Below, in pieces: positions 18,611-27,785 of a DNA stretch of 64,000 nt. This stretch comes from Paenibacillus zeirhizosphaerae (GTDB lineage Bacteria > Bacillota > Bacilli > Paenibacillales > Paenibacillaceae). Positions within the stretch are counted from its first letter, which is position 1, and each line of letters begins with the position of its first letter. The position numbers and the translations under genes were made by a program. The notes under the pieces were generated by a model that saw nothing but the letters and a program-made list of their open reading frames with translations, made no database searches and had not been told where the DNA came from. The stretch spans positions 124,001 to 188,000 of the forward strand of contig NZ_JAPCKK010000001.1 in NCBI RefSeq assembly GCF_030705605.1. The letters are read 5' to 3'.

Positions 18611-19568
18611 CCTCATTATTCTGGCTGCTTACATCCTGGACCGGATCATTGGGGATCCGCGCTGGATTCCTCATCCCGTTATCGGCATGGGCAAGCTGAT
18701 CTCCCTTGTGGAAAGCGGCATACGCCGATATGCCCGCAGCGCGGTGGTTTTGCGGTGGGCAGGGCTGCTGCTTCCCCTGATCGTTGTGGGGGCTGCGTAT
18801 CTGCTGACCTGGTTAACTGTAATTTTGCTTGGGAAAATCCATCCCTGGCTGGCTATCGGTGCGGAGGTGCTGCTGATTGCTACGACCATTGCCACCAAAG
18901 GGTTGAAGGATGCTGGCATAGCGGTATACAAAGAACTGCGTTCCGGTGATCTGCCCGCTGCCCGCGCAGCGCTTGGCATGATTGTGGGGCGGGATACCAA
19001 GGAACTGGATGAGCCCGAAATTGTGCGTGGAACGGTCGAAACGATAGCGGAAAATATCGTTGACGCGATCATTTCGCCTTTGTTCTATGCGCTGATCGGT
19101 GGCGCGCCGCTGGCCATGGCCTACCGTGCGGTCAATACGCTGGATTCGATGGTCGGTTATAAAAACGAGAAATACATCCATTTGGGTTGGGCATCCGCTC
19201 GGCTTGACGACGCGGCCAATTTTATTCCTGCACGGTTGACTGCGATTCTACTGGTAGCCGCAGCATGGTTAAAAAGGCTGGAACCGCTTCGCAGTTGGCT
19301 GACGGTATGGCGTGACGCACGCCTGCATCCGAGCCCGAACAGCGGGTTCCCGGAATCGGCGGTGGCGGGAGCGCTCGGTGTCAGACTTGGGGGCTACAAT
19401 GTGTACCATGGGGTGCGCTCCTTCAGGGCTTATATGGGAGACCCGACCCGTCAGTTCGAAGAGGAGGATATCAGGCGGACGGTCGCGCTGATGTTTCTTT
19501 CTTCCTGGTTATTCGTCCTGCTGTGTCTCGCGGCAGAGGGTATTGTACGGATGGTAATGTTGCTGTAA
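18600..19568 (+). CDS. cbiB: Adenosylcobinamide-phosphate synthase
   Basis: The 322-aa integral membrane protein attaches aminopropanol (phosphate) to adenosylcobyric acid. Family landmarks are AAYILDRIIGDPRWIPHPVIGMGKLI, GRDTKELDEPEIVRGTVETIAENIVDAIISPLFY, NTLDSMVGYKNEKY and HPSPNSGFPESAVAGALGVRLGG. The start is GTG 18600 with GGAGGAGGA just upstream. It lies inside the end of cobD, so the two are translationally coupled. Confidence 0.95.
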   Translation: MTGSLIILAAYILDRIIGDPRWIPHPVIGMGKLISLVESGIRRYARSAVVLRWAGLLLPLIVVGAAYLLTWLTVILLGKIHPWLAIGAEVLLIATTIATKGLKDAGIAVYKELRSGDLPAARAALGMIVGRDTKELDEPEIVRGTVETIAENIVDAIISPLFYALIGGAPLAMAYRAVNTLDSMVGYKNEKYIHLGWASARLDDAANFIPARLTAILLVAAAWLKRLEPLRSWLTVWRDARLHPSPNSGFPESAVAGALGVRLGGYNVYHGVRSFRAYMGDPTRQFEEEDIRRTVALMFLSSWLFVLLCLAAEGIVRMVMLL

Positions 19569-19607
19569 ACGTATAACGTTTGGAATCCCGGGAGGGAGGA
19601 ATGGGGT

Positions 19608-20240
19608 ATGAGCAGTACATCTCATGAGCTGGATTTGATTCTGGTCCGACATGGGACAACTTCATGGAACCGCGATAAGCGTTATGTGGGACACGCTAAT
19701 CCGGGGTTGCTGCCCGGTGCGGAGGATGAATTGCGTCCACTCTCGCATGGTCTGCGCAAGAGGCGCTTTGCCAGAGTGTACAGCAGCGACCTCCGCCGCT
19801 GTACAGAGACGTTGAGACTGGCCGCTCCTGAGCTGGCAGCTGCAGCCGTTATGGATGCACGCTTGCGTGAACTTGATTTTGGAGCTTGGGACGGTGAAAC
19901 CTACGAATCGCTTAAGCATTTGCAAATGTACAGGTCTTGGATCGATGATCCGCGTTGTGTTACACCGCCCGGCGGCGAGAGGCTGGAGCATTTTGAAGGC
20001 AGGTTGGTCGGTTTTTTGAATTCCCTGCAAGAGGGAGGACTGGCGCAGGAAGGAAGCGGTGTGGAGGACATTCCTGCGGTGCTGGCTGTCACGCATGGAG
20101 GTGTGATTCGCCAACTGGCCGTGCTCACTGTGCCCGGTGTTGGCTTCTGGTCCATTCACGTACCGCCGGCTGGCGTGGCGGGGCTGCGACTTTGTTATCA
20201 GGAGGGGCGGATTACGGGAAGCTGGCTGGGAGACGTATGA
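19608..20240 (+). CDS. cobC: Histidine phosphatase family protein, probable alpha-ribazole phosphatase
   Basis: The 210-aa phosphoglycerate-mutase-like phosphatase has the phospho-His motif LILVRHGTTSWN, SSDLRRCTET, a LRELDFGAWDG block and the second His in AVTHGGVIRQL. CobC removes the 5' phosphate of alpha-ribazole phosphate or adenosylcobalamin phosphate. The role is inferred mainly from the cobD-cbiB neighbourhood, because the fold alone is promiscuous. GGGAGGGAGGAATGGGGT precedes the ATG. Confidence 0.78.
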   Translation: MSSTSHELDLILVRHGTTSWNRDKRYVGHANPGLLPGAEDELRPLSHGLRKRRFARVYSSDLRRCTETLRLAAPELAAAAVMDARLRELDFGAWDGETYESLKHLQMYRSWIDDPRCVTPPGGERLEHFEGRLVGFLNSLQEGGLAQEGSGVEDIPAVLAVTHGGVIRQLAVLTVPGVGFWSIHVPPAGVAGLRLCYQEGRITGSWLGDV

Positions 20241-20313
20241 TTGTTCACAAATTTGTAATCCCGGCCCAGGCGGGCTTTCCTTGAATTGCCGCTATGGCTA
20301 CCATCCGGGCGGG

Positions 20314-20342
20314 TTGTACAGCCGTCTTTTTTCACCTATAAT
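20314..20342 (+). promoter_or_regulatory. Promoter of the cobalamin riboswitch transcript
   Basis: TTGTAC (20314-20319), a 17-bp spacer and TATAAT (20337-20342) sit about 40-50 nt upstream of the aptamer. Confidence 0.6.
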
Positions 20343-20379
20343 CACTTTGAAAAGTACGGCTTTGATTGAATTTGAAAGC

Positions 20380-20575
20380 AGATCAGGTCAGAGCGTCGCA
20401 GGGGTGTTCGAATCCCGCCGTTCTGTTAAAAGGGAAGCCGGTGTGATTCCGGCACGGTCCCGCCACTGTGAAACGGGTTGGACGGTGAAATGCCACTGCC
20501 GAGGCGGGCAGGCACCGTCTGCGCACTTCCCGTAAGTCAGGAGACCTGCCTGATCTGCTTATACCGTCGCTCCTT
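20380..20575 (+). ncRNA. Cobalamin (B12) riboswitch aptamer
   Basis: The conserved core is clear. AGGGAAGCCGG begins at 20431, then come GTGTGATTCCGGCACGG and the B12 box GCCACTG at 20462-20468. A variable GC-rich arm follows, then the 3' conserved AGTCAGGAGACCTGCC at 20535-20550. It binds adenosylcobalamin or related corrinoids and lowers expression of uptake and synthesis genes when B12 is sufficient. It stands before btuF; edges are approximate. Confidence 0.93.
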
Positions 20576-20647
20576 CGCGGAAAGGATGGCGGGTTCGCGG
20601 CGATGAATCCGCGCGGTATAAGCCTGCCGCGGATATCGGCTGACGCA

Positions 20648-20683
20648 GAGCCCGGTCCTCTCATGAGGGCCGGGTTCTCTTGT
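20648..20683 (+). terminator. Riboswitch expression-platform terminator
   Basis: GAGCCCGGTCCTC (20648-20660) pairs with the strand starting GAGGGCCGGG at 20665 to give a 13-bp stem with two wobble pairs and a 4-nt loop. TTCTCTTGT follows. Its position between aptamer and btuF fits transcriptional attenuation. Confidence 0.6.
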
Positions 20684-20722
20684 ATAAAGCCAGAATCTAC
20701 AGAAGAAAAGGGGAGTACACCT

Positions 20723-21712
20723 GTGACCAGAATGTTAAAGACTTGGATGACCGTGCTGCTCGCACTGATACTGACTGCAGCGCTGGCTGCATGCGGCAAT
20801 ACCGGAGGAAGCAATGAGGACGCAGGCAGCAGCACCTCTCCTCAGCAGACAGCCCCGGCGGCAGAGCCAGGTGCTACGGTTTATCCGCTGACTGTTAAGG
20901 ATGCGACCGGACAGGAGTTTACTTTTGAAAAGGCTCCGGAGAAGGTGATATCCGTATCTCCTGCCGAGACGGAGGCGCTGTTCGCCATTGGTTTGGACAC
21001 GGAAATCGTTGGAGTGTCCGATTATGACGATTATCCCGAAGTGGCTAAATCCAAGCCGAAGATGGGTGGAATTACAAAGCCGAATGAAGAGGCCATTATC
21101 GCGGCCCAGCCGGACGTTGTCTTTACGGGCATATCGATGGACGAGGAAGCTGTCAATAAGCTGCGCGAGCTAGGCATTACCATCTTCAAGACAGATCCGA
21201 AATCGGTTGAGGATGTCATGAATAACATTACCCTTTATGGAACAATTATGGACCGTCAGCAGGAAGCTAAGGCTATAACCGATAAAATGAAGGCAGATGT
21301 TGCAGAGGTACAAGAGGGCGTTAAAAATATCGGCGACTCCCAGAGATTGCGGGTATACGTTGAATTTTCGCCCGGTTGGACGGTTGGCAAGGGCGAGTTC
21401 ATGGACGAGATGATCACATTGGCAGGCGGGGAAAACATCGCCTCCGATACGAAGGGCTGGAATCAGATCAGCGAAGAGAAGGTCATCGCGGCCAATCCGG
21501 ATGTCATTCTGTACAGCAAAAGCGTGGTGGATGAGAATGGACAGACCCTGGAGCAGATGATCAAAGGACGCGACGGCTGGAATCATATCAATGCGATCCG
21601 TAACAACCGTATTTTCGGGCTGGACGATAATCTGATCAGCCGCCCGGGACCACGTGTGACGGAAGGGCTGAAGGAAGTCGCCAAGGGTATCTATCCGGAA
21701 GTTTTTAAATGA
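20723..21712 (+). CDS. btuF: Corrinoid ABC transporter substrate-binding lipoprotein
   Basis: The 329-aa class III solute receptor begins with a lipoprotein signal peptide ending LAAC near residue 24. The periplasmic-type fold has PEKVISVSPAETEALFAIG, DDYPEVAKSKPKMGG, AAQPDVVFTG and a C-terminal IRNNRIFGLDDNLISRPGPRVTEGL. The family also contains siderophore receptors, but the upstream B12 riboswitch assigns it to corrinoids. GTG 20723 has AAAAGGGGAG 7 nt upstream; ATG 20732 is an alternative. Its stop overlaps the btuC start. Confidence 0.9.
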   Translation: MTRMLKTWMTVLLALILTAALAACGNTGGSNEDAGSSTSPQQTAPAAEPGATVYPLTVKDATGQEFTFEKAPEKVISVSPAETEALFAIGLDTEIVGVSDYDDYPEVAKSKPKMGGITKPNEEAIIAAQPDVVFTGISMDEEAVNKLRELGITIFKTDPKSVEDVMNNITLYGTIMDRQQEAKAITDKMKADVAEVQEGVKNIGDSQRLRVYVEFSPGWTVGKGEFMDEMITLAGGENIASDTKGWNQISEEKVIAANPDVILYSKSVVDENGQTLEQMIKGRDGWNHINAIRNNRIFGLDDNLISRPGPRVTEGLKEVAKGIYPEVFK

Positions 21713-22755
21713 AGCGCAAGCTTATCGTTTACGGACTGGCCGGATTGATCCTGCTGATCCTGACCGTTCTGATCTGTCTGGGCATCGGCTCGGTGCGCCT
21801 GCCTGTTCAGCATATTGCGGGAATTTTGATTCATCATCTGCCTTGGATAGGGTCCTACATTACGCCGTTCTGGGAGGGGCCCACCGAGCAGATTATTGTC
21901 AATGTGCGGCTGCCACGTGTTCTGCTCGGTATGCTGACAGGGGCTGCGCTTGCACTTGCAGGTGCGGCTTTCCAGGGCGTGCTGCGCAATCCGCTGGCCG
22001 ATCCTTTTACACTGGGGGTATCGTCGGGGGCTTCGGTCGGAGCGGCATTTTTGATTTACTGGGGACTTCAGTACTCGTTTTTCGGACTTTGGACGCTGCC
22101 GCTGGTAGCATTTACGACCGGAATTCTTACTTTATATTTGGTGATTCTGCTGGCAAGAGAGAATGGGAAAATCCCCACCCAAAGCCTGATTCTTTCCGGT
22201 GTCGTTATGCAGTCCTTTCTGGGGGCAGTAGTCTCTTTTCTCACCGCCATGTCTAAGGAGACTGTTAATGAAATCTTATACTGGACGATGGGTAGCCTCG
22301 GCTTGAAGGGCTGGGCCTATCCTGGTATTATTCTTCCTTATGTCATTCTCGGACTGATCCTCCTGTGCAGCAAAGCTCGTGTGCTGAACATGCTGGCATT
22401 AGGTGAAGGACAGGCCGCTTATATGGGCGTGAATGTGGATAGAACCAAGCTCTGGGTGCTGATTACAGCGACCTTTCTGACAGCGGCGTCGGTGTCTGTC
22501 TGCGGGGTGATCGGGTTCGTGGGACTGGTTGTCCCCCATATGATCCGCTTGCTGACCGGACCCGATTACCGGCTGATCATACCGCTGTCCGCGCTGGGAG
22601 GAGCCATATTCATAGTGTGGGCGGATACGGCGGCACGCACGCTGCTGGCACCGACGGAGATTCCGCTGGGTGTAGTTACTGCCTTTGTGGGCGCTCCGTT
22701 CTTCGCATACTTGCTGCAGCGGAACAAGAAGCGGCGGGGAGGAGAACTGTCGTGA
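21709..22755 (+). CDS. btuC: Corrinoid ABC transporter permease (FecCD/BtuC family)
   Basis: The 348-aa permease has about ten membrane segments. Landmarks are VRLPRVLLGMLTGAALALAGAAFQGVLRNPLADPFTLGVSSGAS, LGEGQAAYMGVNVDRTK in the cytoplasmic coupling loop, GVIGFVGLVVPHMIRLLTGPDYR and EIPLGVVTAFVGAPFFAYLL. It starts in the ATGA overlap with btuF. Confidence 0.93.
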   Translation: MKRKLIVYGLAGLILLILTVLICLGIGSVRLPVQHIAGILIHHLPWIGSYITPFWEGPTEQIIVNVRLPRVLLGMLTGAALALAGAAFQGVLRNPLADPFTLGVSSGASVGAAFLIYWGLQYSFFGLWTLPLVAFTTGILTLYLVILLARENGKIPTQSLILSGVVMQSFLGAVVSFLTAMSKETVNEILYWTMGSLGLKGWAYPGIILPYVILGLILLCSKARVLNMLALGEGQAAYMGVNVDRTKLWVLITATFLTAASVSVCGVIGFVGLVVPHMIRLLTGPDYRLIIPLSALGGAIFIVWADTAARTLLAPTEIPLGVVTAFVGAPFFAYLLQRNKKRRGGELS

Positions 22756-23543
22756 TGAACATGAGTACAAGGGCAGTGGATATATCGGGCGTACACAAAG
22801 TCTTTGGCCGGGTACAGGCGCTGGCTGATGTAAGCTGGGGTGCCGCCTCTGGCGAATGGTGGGGAGTCGTCGGCCCGAACGGGAGCGGCAAATCTACGCT
22901 GCTCCGGCTGCTGTCAGGGGTGGATGGGCCGGATGATGGAAGCGTTCGTATTCTTGGCCAGGAAGCGGCAGCTTACAAACGTAAGGAGCTGTCACGCATC
23001 GTAGCTGTGCTGCAGCAGGATGGGGTGCCACCGGTCGGATATACGGTCAGAGATGTAGTGGAAATGGGTAGATACCCCCATCTGGATTGGGCGGGCAGGG
23101 ATACGGCTGAGGATATCGTTGATCGTGTGCTGGACCAACTGGGGCTTGCCTTGCTTGCCGAGCGGAGGCTGGATCAGCTCAGCGGGGGCCAGCGGCAGCG
23201 GGTAGCGCTCGCCAAGGTGATGGCTCAGAACCCGCAGATTCTGCTGCTGGATGAGCCGACAACATACCTGGATCTTCATTATCAGCTCCAGTTCATGGAG
23301 CTGCTGGCCGAGTGGCGGCGGAAGGCAGGCATCACCATTATTGCCGTGCTGCACGATCTGAATCTGGCGGCGCAATTCTGCGATCGTCTTCTCGTACTGA
23401 AGGAAGGTCGTATCGAAGGGGCCGGAACACCTGGGGATTTGCTTACGGAAAATAACATCCACCGCTGGTTCGGAGTGGATAGTCACGTCATGCCCCATCC
23501 CGACAGCGCGGTTCCGCAGCTTATGCTGAAACGAAGGGAATAG
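22755..23543 (+). CDS. btuD: Corrinoid ABC transporter ATP-binding protein
   Basis: The 262-aa ATPase of the FecE/BtuD class has Walker A GPNGSGKSTLL, Q-loop LQQD, signature LSGGQRQRVALAKVMAQ, Walker B LLLDEPTTYLD and an H-loop histidine in VLHDLNLAA. ATG 22755 shares its A with the btuC stop, and GGGGAGGAG lies upstream; GTG 22752 is possible. With btuF and btuC it forms a complete importer. Confidence 0.92.
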   Translation: MNMSTRAVDISGVHKVFGRVQALADVSWGAASGEWWGVVGPNGSGKSTLLRLLSGVDGPDDGSVRILGQEAAAYKRKELSRIVAVLQQDGVPPVGYTVRDVVEMGRYPHLDWAGRDTAEDIVDRVLDQLGLALLAERRLDQLSGGQRQRVALAKVMAQNPQILLLDEPTTYLDLHYQLQFMELLAEWRRKAGITIIAVLHDLNLAAQFCDRLLVLKEGRIEGAGTPGDLLTENNIHRWFGVDSHVMPHPDSAVPQLMLKRRE

Positions 23544-23590
23544 AGTCAGCTCTGTTCTCTAATAAAACCTTAAGGTTAGGAAGTGGAAGG

Positions 23591-24661
23591 ATGAATGAAG
23601 CTCTGGAACGGCTTGTCCATAGTATAGCATTGCCTGATGAAGAAGCCATGCGGCTGGCTGCGGCTCACCTGGACCAATTGACGAAACCGCCGGGCAGCCT
23701 TGGCAAGCTGGAAAGCCTGACCATTCGGGCAGCGGGCATAACCGGCCAGCCGAAGCCTGAACTGTCCCGGAAAGCCGTGGTGGTCATGGCTGCGGATCAT
23801 GGGGTGTGTGAGGAAGGCGTCAGCGCCTATCCTGCCGAGGTAACTCCCCAGATGCTGCTTAACATGCTGGCTGGAGGTGCGGCCGTTAATGTATTTGCCC
23901 GTCAGGCGGGTGCGGACGTGATCTGTGTTGATATGGGCGTAAACGCGGATGTCAGCCATCCCTCGTTATTGAGCCGGAAGATAAGAAAAGGCACCGCCAA
24001 TATGGCCAAGGGCCCGGCTATGACGCGTGAGGAAGCGGAGAAGGCGATTCTTCTCGGTGCGGCTATCGCTGACGAGGCTTGTGATCAGGGGATACAGCTT
24101 TTTGTAACCGGTGAGCTGGGCATTGGGAATACGACAGCGAGCGCGGCGGTTGCCTGCGCGTTAACCGGGCTGGAGCCTTCTCTGCTCGTCGGACGCGGTA
24201 CGGGGGTGGACAACGAGGGGCTGAATCGCAAAACGGCTGCGGTCCAGCAGGCGCTGTCCGTCAATCAGCCGAACAGGGAAGACGCTATTGACGTGCTGAT
24301 GAAGGTGGGCGGATTGGAGATCGCCGGCATGGCGGGTCTCATTCTTGGAGCTGCAGCCCGGCGCTGTCCCGTCGTCCTTGACGGGTTCATCTCCGGTGCG
24401 GCGGCGCTGGCAGCCAGCCGACTGTGCCCGGCAAGCCTTGATTATATGCTGGCTTCGCATGTCTCTGGCGAGAAAGGGCATGTCGTGCTGCTAGAGATTC
24501 TCGGCCTGGAGCCGATGCTTCAACTGGACATGCGGCTCGGAGAAGGCACGGGTGGTGTCTTGAGCCTGCATTTGCTGGATTCGGCCTGTGCGGTCATGCA
24601 TGAGATGGCGACGTTTGCCAGTGCTGGCGTTTCCGACGGAACAGGAGTGCCGGAAGTATGA
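23591..24661 (+). CDS. cobT: Nicotinate-nucleotide--dimethylbenzimidazole phosphoribosyltransferase
   Basis: The 356-aa enzyme makes alpha-ribazole 5'-phosphate from the lower-ligand base and nicotinate mononucleotide. Conserved blocks are LTKPPGSLGKLE near residue 30, MAADHGVCEEGVSAYPAEVT, GELGIGNTTASAAVAC and LDGFISGAAALAA. Length is normal. GGAAG and TGGAAGG precede ATG 23591. The cobU start overlaps the stop. Confidence 0.96.
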   Translation: MNEALERLVHSIALPDEEAMRLAAAHLDQLTKPPGSLGKLESLTIRAAGITGQPKPELSRKAVVVMAADHGVCEEGVSAYPAEVTPQMLLNMLAGGAAVNVFARQAGADVICVDMGVNADVSHPSLLSRKIRKGTANMAKGPAMTREEAEKAILLGAAIADEACDQGIQLFVTGELGIGNTTASAAVACALTGLEPSLLVGRGTGVDNEGLNRKTAAVQQALSVNQPNREDAIDVLMKVGGLEIAGMAGLILGAAARRCPVVLDGFISGAAALAASRLCPASLDYMLASHVSGEKGHVVLLEILGLEPMLQLDMRLGEGTGGVLSLHLLDSACAVMHEMATFASAGVSDGTGVPEV

Positions 24662-25209
24662 AGTCGCTGATTACAGGCGGGGCGCGCAGCGGCAAAAGCA
24701 GCTTCGCCGAGAGGCTCTGTATGTCCCGAGCAGGCGAGGCAGTGTACGTGGCAACGGCGCAGGCCTTCGACGACGAGATGAAGGAACGGATCGCTCTTCA
24801 CCGCAGCCAACGTTCCGTTGTTACTTATCCTTGGCGGACATTGGAGGAGCCGCTCGACCTTCCTGACCTGCTAAATCGGCTTGCCAGCAACGGGGAACCG
24901 CCTGCCGTGCTTGTTGATTGTCTTACATTATGGCTGTCCAATGTCCTGCTCGCAGCCGGGAACGATGGCGAAGCAGCGGCCCGCGAGGCGATTGAACGCC
25001 TGGTGGAAGCATCGTCATCGTATCCAGGGGAGCTTATGCTCGTGACGAATGAGGTTGGCAGCGGCATCGTTCCCGAGTATCCGTTGGGACGGCTGTACCG
25101 CGATTTGAGCGGGATGATGAATCAGCGGGTTGCGGGCATCTGCGAAGAAGTATTTCTCGTCACCGCGGGTGTCGCCGTTGAATTAAAACGTCTGGAGTAC
25201 CGGCTGTGA
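24658..25209 (+). CDS. cobU: Adenosylcobinamide kinase/adenosylcobinamide-phosphate guanylyltransferase
   Basis: The 183-aa bifunctional enzyme phosphorylates adenosylcobinamide and then makes the GDP derivative. The P-loop is ITGGARSGKSSFAE (residues 4-17). The guanylylated histidine is probably in ALHRSQR near residue 47, followed by DCLTLWLSNVL and TNEVGSGIVPEYPLGRLYRDLSG. It starts in an ATGA overlap with cobT, and its end overlaps cobS. Confidence 0.95.
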   Translation: MKSLITGGARSGKSSFAERLCMSRAGEAVYVATAQAFDDEMKERIALHRSQRSVVTYPWRTLEEPLDLPDLLNRLASNGEPPAVLVDCLTLWLSNVLLAAGNDGEAAAREAIERLVEASSSYPGELMLVTNEVGSGIVPEYPLGRLYRDLSGMMNQRVAGICEEVFLVTAGVAVELKRLEYRL

Positions 25210-26000
25210 AGCGGTGGCTTGAGTCGGCGGCAACGGCGTTCCAGTTCCTGTCGCGGTTTCCGGTCAAGTCCGGAGGCGATTTCTCGCCTGAACTGCTGCA
25301 AAGAAGCACCGTTTATTATCCGCTTGTCGGCCTCGCTATTGCCGCTGTTGTCTGGGCTGCGGCGTATCTGTCCGCTTTTCTTCTGCCGCCCTTCCCGGCA
25401 GCCGTTCTAATCCTGATGCTGTGGGTATGGCTCACCGGAGGGCTGCATCTTGACGGATGGATGGACTCGGCGGATGCTCTCCTGAGCTACCGTTCACGGG
25501 AACGTATGCTGGAGATTATGAAGGACAGCAGGGTAGGAGCGATGGGTGTAATCGCCTGTGTCCTGCTTCTGCTGTTGAAGCTTTCTCTCATCTACACAGT
25601 CATGGATGAAGGGCTTTGGTCCACTGTGCTGCTGCTGCCCCTAATTTGGAGTCGCTGGTTCATGGTGGCTGCTCTGGGCGGCTGGCCCAAGGCGCGTCAG
25701 GGTGAAGGGCTGGCAGGACATTTCGAAACGCTCAGAGGGCGTGAGGTCCGCCTTGCGGCACTGCTTGCCACCGGAATGACTGTGCTGCTTGCGCTTCTGA
25801 ACTGGACTGGTCTATGGCATCCGTTCATGGCTGCATTTCCGACGCTCCCGGTTCTGGCATGGCTTGCCGGCAAATGGACAGCGGAACGGATCAGTCGGCG
25901 ACTTGGCGGACTGACCGGTGACGTGTACGGCGCACTAAATGAGCTGCTGGAGGCACTGCTGCTGCTTGCGGCTGTGCTGCTGCACAGACTGCTGTTGTAA
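25206..26000 (+). CDS. cobS: Adenosylcobinamide-GDP ribazoletransferase (cobalamin synthase)
   Basis: The 264-aa polytopic membrane enzyme joins adenosylcobinamide-GDP and alpha-ribazole (phosphate), the last step of B12 assembly. The CDP-alcohol-transferase-like acidic motif appears as GGLHLDGWMDSADAL near residue 80, followed by MKDSRVGAMGV. The C-terminus ends in a leucine-rich membrane helix. The start is GTG 25206 in a GTGA overlap with cobU. Confidence 0.94.
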   Translation: MKRWLESAATAFQFLSRFPVKSGGDFSPELLQRSTVYYPLVGLAIAAVVWAAAYLSAFLLPPFPAAVLILMLWVWLTGGLHLDGWMDSADALLSYRSRERMLEIMKDSRVGAMGVIACVLLLLLKLSLIYTVMDEGLWSTVLLLPLIWSRWFMVAALGGWPKARQGEGLAGHFETLRGREVRLAALLATGMTVLLALLNWTGLWHPFMAAFPTLPVLAWLAGKWTAERISRRLGGLTGDVYGALNELLEALLLLAAVLLHRLLL

Positions 26001-26054
26001 AGGCAGACTGCGGCCTAAATACCAAATCGATTCAATATAGAGGGGGACCCTGAA

Positions 26055-27632
26055 ATGGCCGAAAAGAAAACAGCAGGGCAGCCAACTGCCGCTGTCCTGA
26101 TGCTTCAGGGCACAGCTTCGGATGTCGGCAAGAGTGTCGTTACTGCGGCCCTATGCCGGATTTTCAAGCAGGATGGATATCGGCCTGCCCCGTTTAAATC
26201 ACAAAATATGGCGCTGAACTCGTACGTCACGGCGGACGGCAAGGAGATCGGACGAGCGCAGGGAGTTCAGGCGGAAGCCAGCGGAATTGAAGCAACAACT
26301 GACATGAATCCGATCCTGATCAAGCCGGTCAGGGATATGCATTCGCAAATTGTGGTACATGGAGTGCCTTATGCCCATATGAGCGCATCCGATTACCGGA
26401 ACCACTTTCTGCCGCAGGCCAAACAGACCGTTATGGATGCGCTTGACCGGCTGCGCAGCAAGTACGATATCGTATTGATGGAAGGCGCGGGCAGTCCGGC
26501 AGAGATCAATCTGAAGCAGCGGGATATTGTGAACATGAATCTGGCCGGCTGGGCGGACGCTCCTGTGCTGCTGGTGTCCGATATCGACCGTGGAGGGGTA
26601 TTTGCCTCTCTTGTGGGAACCATTGAATTGCTGGAGCCACATGAAGTCAAGCGGATCAAAGGTTTTATCATCAACAAGTTCAGAGGTGATTTGTCGCTGC
26701 TGCAGCCTGGGCTGGATTGGCTGGAAGAGCGGACAGGGATTCCGGTCCTCGGTGTTTTGCCGTATATCCCGGACATCAAGATTGAGGCGGAGGATTCGGT
26801 TGTGCTGGATAAGCTGCCCAAGTCACGGGCGCAGGGAAAGGAACTGGATATTGCGGTGATCCGGTATCCGCGGATTTCGAACTTTACAGATGTAGACGCG
26901 TTGGCGGGCGAGCCGGATGTAAGTATACGGTTTGTTACGGAGCTGGGGCAGCTTGGCGTACCGGATGCCATCATTCTACCAGGAACCAAAGATACGATCG
27001 GCGATCTAGAAGTCCTGAGGGAGCAGGGAATTCACGAGGATATCCGCTTGGCTATGCAAAAGGGCTGCGGACAGCTTGTCGGTATTTGCGGCGGTTACCA
27101 GATGCTTGGCCGGCGGCTGCTGGACCCGGAAGCGGTTGAAGCAGGACAGCCGCAGGAAGCGGAAGGGCTCGGCTGGCTGCCGCTCATTACGACATTCCTT
27201 AAAGAAAAGCAGACGGTTCGAGTCAGCGGCACCCTAGCGACGACCCATCCTCTGTCGTTGGCGAACCAGACAGCAGAGTCTTTCCCCATCACAGGTTATG
27301 AGATACATATGGGAGTTACTGAACGGATGGATGGGGACCCGGAAAGCCTGCGGCCCTTGTTCAGGGTAAGCAGAAGGGAGGAGTCCCCTTTCGATGAGGG
27401 GAGTGCCACAACTGACGGAAGGGTGTGGGGGACGTATCTCCATGGCGTGTTTGATAATGACAGGCTGCGCCGTTCCTGGTTGGACGGTATCCGGCTGAAC
27501 AAAGGACTATCTCCGCTGGGGCAAACCTTTGACGCACGGGAAGCCAAAGAGCGTGAGTTCGACCGGGTTGCCGACCTCGTCCGTGCCCATTTGGATATGA
27601 AAAGGGTATACAGCATCATGGGGTTAAACTAA
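26055..27632 (+). CDS. cbiP: Cobyric acid synthase
   Basis: The 525-aa glutamine amidotransferase amidates the b, d, e and g carboxyl groups of adenosylcobyrinic acid a,c-diamide. The N-terminal ATPase-like domain has LQGTASDVGKSVVTAALCRIF and KPFKSQNMALNSYVT. The GATase1 domain has the nucleophile in VGICGGYQMLG near residue 340 and the His in GTYLHGVFDN. AGGGGGA precedes the ATG. CbiP acts before the aminopropanol step, so its presence implies corrin-ring synthesis genes elsewhere or use of cobyric-acid precursors. Confidence 0.95.
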   Translation: MAEKKTAGQPTAAVLMLQGTASDVGKSVVTAALCRIFKQDGYRPAPFKSQNMALNSYVTADGKEIGRAQGVQAEASGIEATTDMNPILIKPVRDMHSQIVVHGVPYAHMSASDYRNHFLPQAKQTVMDALDRLRSKYDIVLMEGAGSPAEINLKQRDIVNMNLAGWADAPVLLVSDIDRGGVFASLVGTIELLEPHEVKRIKGFIINKFRGDLSLLQPGLDWLEERTGIPVLGVLPYIPDIKIEAEDSVVLDKLPKSRAQGKELDIAVIRYPRISNFTDVDALAGEPDVSIRFVTELGQLGVPDAIILPGTKDTIGDLEVLREQGIHEDIRLAMQKGCGQLVGICGGYQMLGRRLLDPEAVEAGQPQEAEGLGWLPLITTFLKEKQTVRVSGTLATTHPLSLANQTAESFPITGYEIHMGVTERMDGDPESLRPLFRVSRREESPFDEGSATTDGRVWGTYLHGVFDNDRLRRSWLDGIRLNKGLSPLGQTFDAREAKEREFDRVADLVRAHLDMKRVYSIMGLN

Positions 27633-27703
27633 GAAAAGGGCTGCCCGTTAAAGAGAATAAACAACAGTAGGCAAGCAGCTTTAAATTACGAAAAGATTTA
27701 AAA

Positions 27704-27748
27704 AAAGAGCGAGTATCCGTGGTCAGAGCCCCACAATACTCGCTCTTT
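27704..27748. repeat. Hairpin 2 of composite repeat, copy A
   Basis: AAAGAGCGAGTAT (27704-27716) and ATACTCGCTCTTT (27736-27748) form a 13-bp stem with an A run on the left and T-rich bases on the right. The arms match the hairpin at 39603-39647. It could terminate transcription in both directions between the convergent cbiP and chemoreceptor genes. A weaker imperfect stem (GGCTGCC with GGCAAGCAGC, about 27640-27685) lies right after cbiP. Confidence 0.75.
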
Positions 27749-27785
27749 CTCATATACCAGCATCACACATGAAGAGTATAAGCTA

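Noticed and set aside
17654..18616. 320-codon minus-strand frame
   Set aside because: It is antisense to cobD. Its composition is that of a shadow frame and there is no domain.
20241..20330. Terminator after cobC in the GC-rich stretch before the riboswitch promoter
   Set aside because: Short CCCGGCC/GGCGGGC and GGCT/AGCC pairings exist, but they are imperfect and do not form a convincing T-tailed hairpin.
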